Below, piece after piece: positions 26,709 through 34,807 of a stretch of 64,000 nucleotides of DNA. Made by a program: the position numbers and the translations under genes. Under the pieces are notes generated by a model that saw nothing but the letters and a program-made list of their open reading frames with translations, made no database searches and was not told the DNA's origin. This stretch comes from Lachnoanaerobaculum sp. ICM7 (GTDB lineage Bacteria; Bacillota; Clostridia; Lachnospirales; Lachnospiraceae), in NCBI RefSeq assembly GCF_000287675.1, contig NZ_ALJL01000023.1, forward strand, positions 62,001 through 126,000, read 5' to 3'. Each line of letters starts with the position of its first letter. Positions within the stretch are counted from its first letter, which is position 1.

Positions 26709-28208
26709 TTAATTTACTCCTAAAGCTTTTTCTATGATATTTTCTTCATTTATCTCATCACCTATCAGCTCTGTTTCTATTTTATGGTCCCTAATAACTA
26801 ACACTCTATCACTCATAGAAATAAGCTCCGGCATATCTGAACTTATCATTATTATACTTTTTCCCTCTTTACAAAGTTTTGACATCTGGCTATAAAACTC
26901 CGACTTAGCACCAATATCTATACCTCTCGTTGGTTCATCAAAAATGTAAATATTTTGGTCCATCAATAACCATTTAGCTAATACCACCTTTTGCTGGTTT
27001 CCACCTGATAAATATATAACTTCTGTATTTAAACTTGGAACTTTTATATGCAAGTCATTTATCAAAGGAGAAATAGCCTCTTTTTGTTTCTTTACATTAT
27101 TAAATATCCCTTTAAATATTTTACCTATAGCTACCAAACTGATATTATCCAGAACGCTTGCCCTCAAGCCAAGTCCAAGTGCCTGTCTGTCTTCTGTTAT
27201 ATGTGCAAATCCCTCTTTTATACTATCCTTAGGCGATTTTATTTTCACCAAACTACCATTAACATAGACTTCACCACTATAAAAACTGTCCGCTCCAGTT
27301 ATTGCTCTAACTATCTCCGTCCTACCGGAACCAACCATTCCGGAGAATCCAAGTATTTCACCTCTTTTTAAAGAAAAACTTATAGGTTCAAACTCTTCAT
27401 ATAGCTTTAAATCTTTTACTTCAAGTACTACATCACCTATCTGATTTTTCTCTCTAGTATAAAAACTATCTATAGATCTTCCCACCATGTCTTTAGTAAT
27501 TACTCTTAAGTCTATGTCTTTACCTGAATTTTCATAAGTACAAATTGATTTACCATCTCTTATAACACTTATCCTATCAGCTATTTCTCTAACTTCCTCC
27601 AGAAAATGAGAAATATATATTATACCAACACCTTTATCAGATATTCTCTTAACCAAGTTTAATACTCTTTTTGCATCTTTAATATTAAACATCGAAGTAG
27701 GTTCATCCATAATAAGTATTTTAGGATTAGTTACAAGAGCTTTTAATATTTTTACAAACTGTTTATCTGCCACCGATATATCAGCAACCTTATCTAAAGG
27801 ATTTAAGTTTATTCCTAAATCTCTTATAAACTCGGATGTCTTATTTATAGCTGCCTTACTATCATAAAAAATAACGTTTTTCTTTATCTCATTTCCTATA
27901 AATATATTTTCAGCTATAGACATATTCTGTACCAAATCATTCTCTTGATAGATTATACTTATACCTAAACTTTTAGATAAATTGGGATTCAGCTTTGTAT
28001 AATTTTCTCCCAGAATATTTATATCTCCACTATCAGGAATATATGCTCCTGATAGTATTTTCATAAAAGTTGATTTACCTGCACCGTTCTCTCCAACCAG
28101 ACAATGTATCTCTCCTTTTATAAGATTAAAATTAATATCTGATAAAGCATATATTCCTGAAAAGCTCTTTTTTAATCCCTTGATTTCCAATAACTTTTCA
28201 TCACTCAT
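26709..28208 (-). CDS. Sugar ABC transporter ATP-binding protein (RbsA/MglA family)
   Basis: A tandem ABC ATPase of about 499 residues. The ATG at 28208 (GGAAAG upstream) is preferred to one at 28220 that overlaps the previous stop codon. The first domain has Walker A GENGAGKST and Walker B ILIMDEPTS. The second has LSGGNQQK and YIFDEPTRGID, with a degenerate Walker A (GSGRTE) as usual for RbsA. It powers uptake through the RbsC-type partner. Confidence 0.92.
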   Translation of the reverse strand: MSDEKLLEIKGLKKSFSGIYALSDINFNLIKGEIHCLVGENGAGKSTFMKILSGAYIPDSGDINILGENYTKLNPNLSKSLGISIIYQENDLVQNMSIAENIFIGNEIKKNVIFYDSKAAINKTSEFIRDLGINLNPLDKVADISVADKQFVKILKALVTNPKILIMDEPTSMFNIKDAKRVLNLVKRISDKGVGIIYISHFLEEVREIADRISVIRDGKSICTYENSGKDIDLRVITKDMVGRSIDSFYTREKNQIGDVVLEVKDLKLYEEFEPISFSLKRGEILGFSGMVGSGRTEIVRAITGADSFYSGEVYVNGSLVKIKSPKDSIKEGFAHITEDRQALGLGLRASVLDNISLVAIGKIFKGIFNNVKKQKEAISPLINDLHIKVPSLNTEVIYLSGGNQQKVVLAKWLLMDQNIYIFDEPTRGIDIGAKSEFYSQMSKLCKEGKSIIMISSDMPELISMSDRVLVIRDHKIETELIGDEINEENIIEKALGVN

Positions 28209-28219
28209 TATTCTTTCCA

Positions 28220-29248
28220 TTACTTAGTATACACATAATTATATGCGGCATTATAATCATCCCAAGCTATAAAATCATCTAATTTATCCGCACCAACCGG
28301 TATTATTGGAAGAGCCTTAAATTTCTCTACCTCCTTATTTAAAACCACGCTGTCATAAAGATTCTGGAATGTTGTTATACCTTGTATACTTACCGGTGCT
28401 GTCATATTTGCACTTTCTATACCATCCTGCAGCATTTTGTAATCATCTGGTGATCCGCCTGTTGAAACTATAGGAATATTATCTAAACCTGCATCTTTTA
28501 CCGCCTTATAACATCCCTGAGCCATCAATCCATTATTTGCAAATATATAATCAAACTCTTTACCTGATGATATTAGGTCTGTAGTAATATTATATGCCTT
28601 TTCTGTTTGCCAATCTCCATGTAAGGTAGAAACCACACTTACCTTATCGCCAAATTCTTTTAACGCTCTATCTACACCTTCCTGATACTTCTCATACACT
28701 CCTGCACCCTCTTGTCCTGCACAGAAAAAGACTTTTGCATTAGGTTTAGTCTCTGCAATATATTTTATAGCCGCATATCCTATATCATCATATTTACAGG
28801 CTATACTTGCAATGTAGTCACCTGAATCATCATTCATCTCAAAGTTTTCCACAGTTACAGGTATTCCTGCTTCATTCGCCATTTTTACCAATGTACTTCC
28901 TTGTTCTGTGGATATAGGAAATATAGAAATACCATCTACACCCTGCTGTATTAATGACTCCATCGCTGCAACCGACTCCTCTAAGCTATTTTGAGAATCA
29001 AGAATTACCGTTTTCACCTTTACATCTTGTTTTGTTGCAGCATATTCAAAAGCCTTGGCTGAATATTCATTCCATATATCCTTCATATCATAAGCAATAT
29101 ATCCGAAAGTATATTCATCTTTTGTTTCAGCCTTCTCTGTAGCTTGTTGCTTGTCATCTCCTACATTACCACTATCTTTAGCACATGCAGCTAAACCAAT
29201 ACCTAATACCATACAACCAAGTGCAACCAATAATTTACTTTTTCTCAT
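28220..29248 (-). CDS. Sugar ABC transporter substrate-binding lipoprotein (RbsB family)
   Basis: A 342-residue periplasmic-binding-protein-like lipoprotein. The signal ends at GIGLAAC (Cys22), followed by an acid-rich linker and a type I sugar-binding domain (about 45-335), with the family's DGISIFPIS and VSTGGSPDD-like stretches. It is anchored on the outer face of the membrane and delivers sugar to RbsC/A-type partners. It differs in sequence from the second binding protein at 48.1 kb, so the two systems probably serve different sugars. Confidence 0.9.
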   Translation of the reverse strand: MRKSKLLVALGCMVLGIGLAACAKDSGNVGDDKQQATEKAETKDEYTFGYIAYDMKDIWNEYSAKAFEYAATKQDVKVKTVILDSQNSLEESVAAMESLIQQGVDGISIFPISTEQGSTLVKMANEAGIPVTVENFEMNDDSGDYIASIACKYDDIGYAAIKYIAETKPNAKVFFCAGQEGAGVYEKYQEGVDRALKEFGDKVSVVSTLHGDWQTEKAYNITTDLISSGKEFDYIFANNGLMAQGCYKAVKDAGLDNIPIVSTGGSPDDYKMLQDGIESANMTAPVSIQGITTFQNLYDSVVLNKEVEKFKALPIIPVGADKLDDFIAWDDYNAAYNYVYTK

Positions 29249-29257
29249 ATTTCCCTC

Positions 29258-30067
29258 CTAAAATGAAAAACCTTTTTTCTTTAAATAAGCTGCTGAATCT
29301 ATAACAGCCTTAGTTACATCCTCTATGTCCTTTACACCTTTTTCTGTAAACTCTATCTCTATGCTGAAAGGACAATTATTATTTTCCAGCCCTAACTTCT
29401 TAAATATTATATCAAAGTCTATATTCCCTTTTCCTAATGCAGGAAAATTCCACTCATTATTTTTTCCAACCTTATCCTTAAGGTGCATATATGCTACATC
29501 CTTTATACAAAAATCTATATCGAATTCCGGCCTTACATTACTATAAAAAATAACATTTGCAGTATCATAATTAATACCTACATACTTACTACCCACTTTA
29601 TCAATTATATCCTTTAATACTCTTGCATTTGAATGCTCACCATGAGTTTCTAGTACAAGTTGTATATCTTCTGACTCTAATATTTCTATTAATTCTTTAA
29701 TATTTTTTATTAAATCCGCATCTTCACACTCTTTATCTTTTAAATGTGCCTCTCCCACAGAAGATACTATATATTTAGCTCCAAAAAATTTAGCAAGATG
29801 TATATTACATATAAAATCTTTCAACCTGTCCTTATCCAAAAGATTAGAATGCCCACTAAATCCTACACATTCCAGATTTAATCTATGCATTAAGTCCTTT
29901 ATGCTTTGTAGATATTCAAAGCTCATATCTTTATATACATGTTCCGTCCATCCCTTAGTGGCCGTAAGTTCTATATATTTAAATCCGGCTTTTTTTATTT
30001 CATAAAGTGTTTCCTCTATACCAAAACCATGATATGTGTTTGTATTTACAGCTATAATTCTTTCCAT
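29258..30067 (-). CDS. Sugar phosphate isomerase/epimerase (TIM barrel)
   Basis: A 269-residue TIM barrel of the same superfamily as the gene at 23.9 kb but a distant paralogue. Metal-binding candidates are the Glu of LVLETHG (about 130), the Asp of INYDTANV and His of YMHLKDK, and the late Glu of FSIEIEF. It is the first enzyme gene after the ROK regulator and precedes the binding protein by 9 bases. Two such isomerases in one operon point to a multi-step rearrangement of an unusual sugar. Confidence 0.8.
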   Translation of the reverse strand: MERIIAVNTNTYHGFGIEETLYEIKKAGFKYIELTATKGWTEHVYKDMSFEYLQSIKDLMHRLNLECVGFSGHSNLLDKDRLKDFICNIHLAKFFGAKYIVSSVGEAHLKDKECEDADLIKNIKELIEILESEDIQLVLETHGEHSNARVLKDIIDKVGSKYVGINYDTANVIFYSNVRPEFDIDFCIKDVAYMHLKDKVGKNNEWNFPALGKGNIDFDIIFKKLGLENNNCPFSIEIEFTEKGVKDIEDVTKAVIDSAAYLKKKGFSF

Positions 30068-30079
30068 ACTCTCTTTTTC

Positions 30080-31261
30080 CTAACTCAAAAACAAATCTCC
30101 CTCTGAATTCTTGCTAAAATCAAAATGCTTATCAATATAATACTTTGCAGCTCCTATAAATATTGCTGAATCTTTCAGTTTTGTATACTTTATGTTTATA
30201 TTCTTACAAAACTGTGTAAACCCATTAATTTTTATATTTGTCTGTATCCTATTCAAATACTTCTCTCCCAGTTTCCTACCAATTCCTCCTATCACAATTA
30301 TTTCTGGATTTAAAATCACAATAATTTTCCCCAAAGCATCACTCAACTCATCTGCTAATTCATATATTAAAGCATCTGCTTTTTCATTCCCCTTAGACGA
30401 CATCTCTTCAAGGTCCCTAAACAAGAAATCACTATCAAAATCTTTATCTATAAGACCATACTCGATAGCTCTACTTCTAAGAGATAGCTCTCCTATATAA
30501 TTTTCTAAACACCCCCTATTCCCACAACTACATGGTACACCGTCCTTTTTAATTGACATATGTCCCAACTGCATAGCTAATCCCGTAGTTCCTCTAAGTA
30601 TTTTTGAATCATGTATAAAACTTGCTCCCACTCCTTCATTTATATTTATATATGCATAGTTTGCACTCTCCACAGAACCAAAAGTATTTTCTGCATATGC
30701 TAAACTCGTAGTATCATTAAAAAAAGCAAGTCCATATTCTCGTGGAATATAATCTCTCAAATCATCTATAAATGTTTCATTCTTTTCCATATCAAGAACC
30801 ATAGTGATTATATTCCTATTAACATTATCTATTATTGCCGGTAATACTATACATACACCTAATATTTCTGATGCGTACTTTTTCAATTTTTCTATTATAA
30901 TATCAGATAGATACTTTACATATATTTTACCTTTATATGTATAGCTGTAGTTTTCTCGTACCTCATATGATAGTGTGATCAAGTCTATTTCTACACTTTT
31001 TTTCATTATATTGACTACCAATATAAATCTATCTTTATTCACTACTAGTCCATTAGGTTTACGTCCTTGTACTCCACTCTCTACTGTACCAATGTCTACA
31101 AGCATTTTTTCATTTATCAATTCATCCACCAACAATGATACCGTTGATTTACTGAGTTTGGTTTTACTTGCAAGTCTTGCTCTGGATATACCCTCGTTGT
31201 TAGATATTATATTGTATAAATTCTTCTTATTTTTATTCTTTATAACTTGTTGATGAGTCAT
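30080..31261 (-). CDS. ROK family transcriptional regulator (NagC/XylR-like)
   Basis: A 393-residue regulator. It has an N-terminal winged helix-turn-helix (about 8-65, with SRARLASKTKLSKSTVS) and a C-terminal ROK sugar-sensing domain carrying the zinc motif CSCGNRGCLE. It probably represses the sugar operon it heads and releases DNA when the sugar or its phosphate binds. The start follows a strong GGGGG ribosome site and a good promoter at 31317-31345. Confidence 0.9.
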   Translation of the reverse strand: MTHQQVIKNKNKKNLYNIISNNEGISRARLASKTKLSKSTVSLLVDELINEKMLVDIGTVESGVQGRKPNGLVVNKDRFILVVNIMKKSVEIDLITLSYEVRENYSYTYKGKIYVKYLSDIIIEKLKKYASEILGVCIVLPAIIDNVNRNIITMVLDMEKNETFIDDLRDYIPREYGLAFFNDTTSLAYAENTFGSVESANYAYININEGVGASFIHDSKILRGTTGLAMQLGHMSIKKDGVPCSCGNRGCLENYIGELSLRSRAIEYGLIDKDFDSDFLFRDLEEMSSKGNEKADALIYELADELSDALGKIIVILNPEIIVIGGIGRKLGEKYLNRIQTNIKINGFTQFCKNINIKYTKLKDSAIFIGAAKYYIDKHFDFSKNSEGDLFLS

Positions 31262-31316
31262 TATTCCCCCTATAATTCATAGTGGATTTAGTTCGTTCGT
31301 CGTACTTATTAAATGT

Positions 31317-31345
31317 AGTATATTATATATTTTTTTGTATTTCAA
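31317..31345 (-). promoter_or_regulatory. Sigma-A promoter for the ROK sugar operon
   Basis: Minus strand: -35 TTGAAA (31340-31345), 17-base spacer, -10 TATACT (31317-31322), about 55 bases upstream of the ROK start. The leader has a repeated GTTCGTTCGTCG stretch that may be the regulator's site. Confidence 0.7.
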
Positions 31346-31501
31346 TATACTTTGTTTATAAATTGTATTTTTAGTTAAATATATAAGTTTTATTGTGTTG
31401 TATTACATATTATCCTTTTATAATTTATGTATTTTAATTTTTTGATATGTTTTAATTAAATATTTTTGTATATTATAGTTTTTTTCTCTGAATGTATTAT
31501 A

Positions 31502-31690
31502 TTAATGATTTGTAATCGTCAATTCAAGTACACCTCCACATAAATATACTTCCACTATAATATGATGAACAGATATAAACAAGACCCTAATCACCTGTAC
31601 AATAGCCTGTCCTGCAGTCGGGTCAAAGTACCCTTCCTAATTCTTGAAACCACTCCCCATCGGTCTCATCTCACTTTCGTTAAATTGTTG
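31502..31690 (-). pseudogene. Possible decayed ORF fragment
   Basis: Minus-strand reading of about 60 codons with one internal TAG. It contains EMRPMGSGFKN, then EGYFDPTAGQAIVQVIRV, a hydrophobic stretch and a final TAA at 31502-31504. The conserved-looking composition suggests the remnant of a real gene in the accessory region, but I cannot name its family, and there is no start codon with a ribosome site. Confidence 0.35.
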
Positions 31691-31760
31691 TTAGGACTTC
31701 ATCCTCTAATATCCTAAGTAAAGTTGGTTTTCATTTTTCCAGGCCAATCATAAAAAATAC

Positions 31761-31794
31761 AAAAATAACAGCCACCTCTTTCAAAGTGACTGCT
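31761..31794 (-). terminator. Terminator of the accessory cassette
   Basis: Minus strand: AGCAGTCAC pairs with GTGGCTGTT (two G-T wobbles), loop of 10, then ATTTTT. It probably ended the zinc-ribbon gene's transcript. Confidence 0.6.
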
Positions 31795-31951
31795 ATAAGT
31801 CTTTTCATAATATTAATCTGTACTATCTGCTTTTTTTCTTCAGCATTTCTTATTTAAAACGTTCTCATTCTTACATCTTCTTATTATATAAAGAAATTCT
31901 TGCTTCCTTACAATCTGAGTACAATGTACTAATCTACCTAAAAACTGGTGG

Positions 31952-32401
31952 CTAATTGCAAAGTTCTGTATTTTCAGAACCACATTGTTCACAAATACTT
32001 TTAGATTTAGCTTCTGCTACTCTCACACACTCAGCTATCTTTCTCTCTAATGAATCCTATTCTCCATCTGGAAACATTCTAATACTTCCAGCACCCATAA
32101 AATCAAAAACCTGAATTCCAAGCTCTTTTCCTGGAAGAACAAAATAAAATCTGAGCTGTACAAATTTGGATTTAACCTGGACAACCCTTATTGTAACTGG
32201 TTGATTATATTCCTTATAAATCTCTTCAATTCTAATGCAAAGGTCAAAAAGTAATTTATACCACCCATCTCCAACCTCGAAACCATAGTTTTCACAAAGA
32301 GTATAGCCTTTAACAAACTCGCATGCTTTATCGACGTGAAGTTCAAGTCCCTTTAACCATGCAAAGGTGTCCTGAAGCTTCTCATCTAATTCCTTTTTCA
32401 A
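31952..32401 (-). pseudogene. Hypothetical zinc-ribbon protein, interrupted by an in-frame TAG
   Basis: The 114-residue reading (32401 to 32057) stops at TAG, but the same frame continues for 34 more codons to a second TAG at 31952-31954. It encodes DSLERKIAECVRVAEA and then a zinc-ribbon-like tail with CEQC and a later Cys. A C-terminal CxxC tail after an Ala/Glu-rich helix is common in small mobile-element proteins of Clostridia, so the full protein was probably 149 residues and is now cut short. The family is not recognised. It lies 15 bases after the 189-residue gene. Confidence 0.55.
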
Positions 32402-32416
32402 ATAATCACAATTTCA

Positions 32417-32986
32417 TTATGATTCTTCTGATAAAACACCCCTCTTTATTAAATTAATAGCACCTTCTACTGTTACTTTCTTCATGAGCAAGAAAAACAT
32501 CGGAAGCGACAGCTTAGACATGAGCTCTGGAATAGTGGCAGTACAGTAATCCTCTGTTTCCAATGGTGCCATCTCAAAAAGATCATAGTCAATAATAGTA
32601 GTTGCTGTAATATCATAATATCCGTCTTCTGTAATATAAATGCGAGGTGTCTGTAAATGATTGGGAGCATACAATTTACCTTCAATACCATCATGAGAAG
32701 AAGGCCAGACTCTTGCGTTTATAAAATTTAAGAGTCTATAAATATCAGCTAAGTCTTCTGAACGTTCTTTAATCCAGCTAGATGCGTTCTCTGTAAAGAA
32801 AACCCTTGTTTCCATATAAGTATCTAGGAATTCAATACTACATTCCAGTACTTTGTCAGGGCATGTAGTATATCCTTCAAAGGCCATTACAATGCTACCA
32901 TCCCCGTTATGTAGATGTTCAAAATACTTAATATTTCTTTCTCTAAGATAAGTAACCATTTTTCGTCTTGCTTCAGTCTTATTCAA
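32417..32986 (-). CDS. Hypothetical protein, possibly YbjN-like
   Basis: A 189-residue protein without signal or membrane helix. The first half (about 1-95) has the alternating beta/alpha pattern with aromatic residues seen in YbjN or SRS-like small folds, and the C-terminal third is helical with a Leu/Met-rich segment. I do not recognise it with confidence. It is part of the accessory cassette with the interrupted zinc-ribbon gene 15 bases downstream. Confidence 0.5.
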   Translation of the reverse strand: MNKTEARRKMVTYLRERNIKYFEHLHNGDGSIVMAFEGYTTCPDKVLECSIEFLDTYMETRVFFTENASSWIKERSEDLADIYRLLNFINARVWPSSHDGIEGKLYAPNHLQTPRIYITEDGYYDITATTIIDYDLFEMAPLETEDYCTATIPELMSKLSLPMFFLLMKKVTVEGAINLIKRGVLSEES

Positions 32987-33065
32987 AAATCATCTCCTTA
33001 TATTAAAAGTGCTATAACAACCAAAAATAAATCAAATATGAGTATAATACAATCTCGTTTCTTCT

Positions 33066-33176
33066 TTAATCCAGCTTCCGTTTTAAAAAACCAGTTCCGC
33101 TGCCACAGGTATCATATGCAACAACTTTTATTTTGCTTTCTATTCTCAGTTTGGCTTCTTCAAAATCTATTAACAT
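33066..33176 (-). CDS. Possible 36-residue small ORF coupled to the EEP gene
   Basis: The ATG overlaps the end of the endonuclease/exonuclease/phosphatase-family gene (ATGTTAA), and the reading runs 36 codons (MLIDFEEAKLRIESK..., ending LKRKLD). Its composition is protein-like, but it could equally be the remaining start of a longer deleted gene. There is no clear ribosome site of its own. Confidence 0.3.
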   Translation of the reverse strand: MLIDFEEAKLRIESKIKVVAYDTCGSGTGFLKRKLD

Positions 33177-33943
33177 AAGCAGAGTAATGTGTGGTCGCTA
33201 TACTTGCCTACACCACTACAGTTATAAATAATTTCAGTGTCTTTTCCAAAAGCAGTTCTAGCACTTGTGCTAAGAATGATGTGATCTATACATGATTCCT
33301 CGTTAAAGAAGTTATTTCTTACAGCCTTTGTTCCAGATGCACCAGAAACAATGTATCCATCTTCCATCAGTTTATTTAAGTTTGATGAACTCTTCGATTC
33401 CTGCATATCTCCTGCAAAAATTACATTTGCATCCTTATTATTGTGAAGTGCCTCATGTAATAACTCCCACTGCCGATCGTGCAGCCTTCTTCTCTCTGCA
33501 ATGTACCAGTCAGCCTGATACTTAAAGTTCTGGATCTGGGTAAGATGCGAATTAATTATATGTGTTTCAACTCCATTCAATTCTGCTACAACATAGCACG
33601 TTCTATTAGGAAGCTCTGAATCTAATTCAACTACTCGGTAACTACCAAGTGCATCTCGCCTAATCAATGTTACAGACATAATCGATTTGAAATGCTTGAC
33701 ATAATCAAATCCAGCCGGAACGAATAATTCATACTCCGGATATAGTGACCTAAGCGAAGTCAAGAATTTATTGTTGCAACCCGCTAAGATCTCTTGAAAC
33801 ATAACTATCAAAGGAAATTCATATGTCTCCTTTATACCTTTTGCTGTATCTTTAAGTTTCTGATCGAATGATATAGTTTTATTTACTGGTCTGTGACCAT
33901 TCTCATTGTAACAAACAATACTATTATTTCTTTTCATAACCAA
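33170..33943 (-). CDS. Endonuclease/exonuclease/phosphatase (EEP) family protein
   Basis: A 257-residue protein of the DNase I-like fold. The metal Glu is in MFQEI (about 49), the Asn/His in INSHLT (near 134), Asp and Asn-position residues in IFAGDMQES (near 172-176), and the C-terminal Asp-His pairs in CIDHII and YSDHTL. The acidic and His residues needed for catalysis appear present. There is no signal peptide, so it acts in the cytoplasm. The family covers nucleases and phosphoesterases; the substrate is unknown. It sits 8 bases after a ribbon-helix-helix-like gene in the accessory cassette. Confidence 0.75.
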   Translation of the reverse strand: MVMKRNNSIVCYNENGHRPVNKTISFDQKLKDTAKGIKETYEFPLIVMFQEILAGCNNKFLTSLRSLYPEYELFVPAGFDYVKHFKSIMSVTLIRRDALGSYRVVELDSELPNRTCYVVAELNGVETHIINSHLTQIQNFKYQADWYIAERRRLHDRQWELLHEALHNNKDANVIFAGDMQESKSSSNLNKLMEDGYIVSGASGTKAVRNNFFNEESCIDHIILSTSARTAFGKDTEIIYNCSGVGKYSDHTLLCLC

Positions 33944-33951
33944 ATTCCTCC

Positions 33952-34377
33952 TTATAAAATCTCATACAAAGTTGCCCTATTTACACTCTTCTTCGCAGCG
34001 CCAGATTGGGTTCTAACTATAGCTACATTCTTAAATTCATTCTTACCTAATTTAGACACAAATACTTTTCCTACAGTAGCGCGATTTGTTGATGGTTTTC
34101 CATCTGACACCATGTGTATATTCTTAAATGTTTCAGAAGCAGTAAGTAAATCAAATGTAGTCCCTGCCGGATTTTCTTTGATAAATACTTTAACCTCTTC
34201 GATTACTTCATCAATTATTTCAGGTAAAGCCTTCTTATTTTCAGTAGGAACTGCAAGTCCGTAATGCTGCATCAAAATATCAACTGTTAACTGACTTATA
34301 CTAAGTCCTTTTACCTCGGCATCCTTCTGTATCACATTTTTTAGGTTCTCTGGCGGGTATAATTGTATTCTTTCCAC
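33952..34377 (-). CDS. Ribbon-helix-helix-like protein of the accessory cassette
   Basis: A 141-residue protein. The N-terminal 45 residues (MERIQLYPPENLKNVI... with GLSISQLTVDIL) look like an Arc/MetJ-type ribbon-helix-helix DNA-binding unit. The C-terminal part (about 75-141) is a basic domain with STNRATVGKVFVSKLG, perhaps a second nucleic-acid-binding region. It may regulate the cassette promoter at 34635-34663 together with the EEP gene it precedes. The assignment rests on pattern only. Confidence 0.55.
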   Translation of the reverse strand: MERIQLYPPENLKNVIQKDAEVKGLSISQLTVDILMQHYGLAVPTENKKALPEIIDEVIEEVKVFIKENPAGTTFDLLTASETFKNIHMVSDGKPSTNRATVGKVFVSKLGKNEFKNVAIVRTQSGAAKKSVNRATLYEIL

Positions 34378-34426
34378 ATCTCTCTCCTTTCATTGGTGGA
34401 GCATTTCTGCTTAGCCACTTCTCTTG

Positions 34427-34543
34427 TTAATCTGGATCATAGCTGTCATAAAAATCATCGAGAGTGTATTCATTATCGCACCCAAGCAGCTCCTCGATAA
34501 ACTCTTCTTCCGAGCTATAACCTAATTCTTCATACTCTGTCAT
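34427..34543 (-). CDS. Small acidic protein (38 residues)
   Basis: An ATG at 34543 with TTGGAA upstream gives MTEYEELGYSSEEEF..., ending YDSYDPD and TAA. It is strongly acidic (about 16 Asp/Glu) with only one Cys. It is the first ORF after the cassette promoter and precedes the ribbon-helix-helix-like gene by 49 bases. Acidic mini-proteins of this size are common in mobile elements. The function is unknown. Confidence 0.5.
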   Translation of the reverse strand: MTEYEELGYSSEEEFIEELLGCDNEYTLDDFYDSYDPD

Positions 34544-34609
34544 AAGTATTCCAACCTTTCGCATTATTCCGATTAAATCACCCGTTAAATATAGTATACT
34601 GCGCTATTC

Positions 34610-34629
34610 CGTACAACTTACGCGGTACG
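34610..34629. repeat. Inverted repeat in the cassette leader
   Basis: CGTAC at 34610-34614 and GTACG at 34625-34629, centred about 15 bases downstream of the -10 box. A possible operator for the cassette's ribbon-helix-helix-like protein. Confidence 0.35.
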
Positions 34630-34634
34630 ATTGC

Positions 34635-34663
34635 ACTATAGCATATTTTTCCTATTTTGACAA
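34635..34663 (-). promoter_or_regulatory. Sigma-A promoter of the accessory cassette
   Basis: Minus strand: -35 TTGTCA (34658-34663), 17-base spacer, -10 TATAGT (34635-34640). It reads toward the 38-residue ORF and the cassette genes. Confidence 0.75.
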
Positions 34664-34742
34664 GCCACTTCTAATGCTCTTTATATATTTTATTATATTA
34701 TATTTATTTATTTTAAATACCAATATTCAAGTTTTCCCACAT

Positions 34743-34771
34743 AAAAAAGACGGGTTGAATTTCAACCCGTC
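34743..34771 (-). terminator. Terminator of the SipW/TasA-like locus
   Basis: An 11-bp perfect stem (GACGGGTTGAA, 34749-34759 with 34761-34771), followed on the minus strand by six T's. It lies about 35 bases past the TasA-like stop. Confidence 0.92.
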
Positions 34772-34807
34772 CCTGATGTCAAAGCCTTTTCTATTACTTT
34801 TTTGTTA

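Larger units (their letters stand above)
31262..31951. other. Long AT-rich intergenic region with decayed remnants
   Basis: This stretch holds the ROK-operon promoter, about 190 bases of very AT-rich DNA, a decayed minus-strand ORF (31502-31690), a terminator-like hairpin (31761-31794), and AT-rich sequence up to the interrupted zinc-ribbon gene. No intact gene or RNA was seen. Confidence 0.6.

Noticed and set aside
31321-31500. Origin of transfer, CRISPR leader or replication origin in the AT-rich gap
   Set aside because: No repeated units, DnaA boxes or nick-site-like repeats; just AT-rich promoter upstream DNA.
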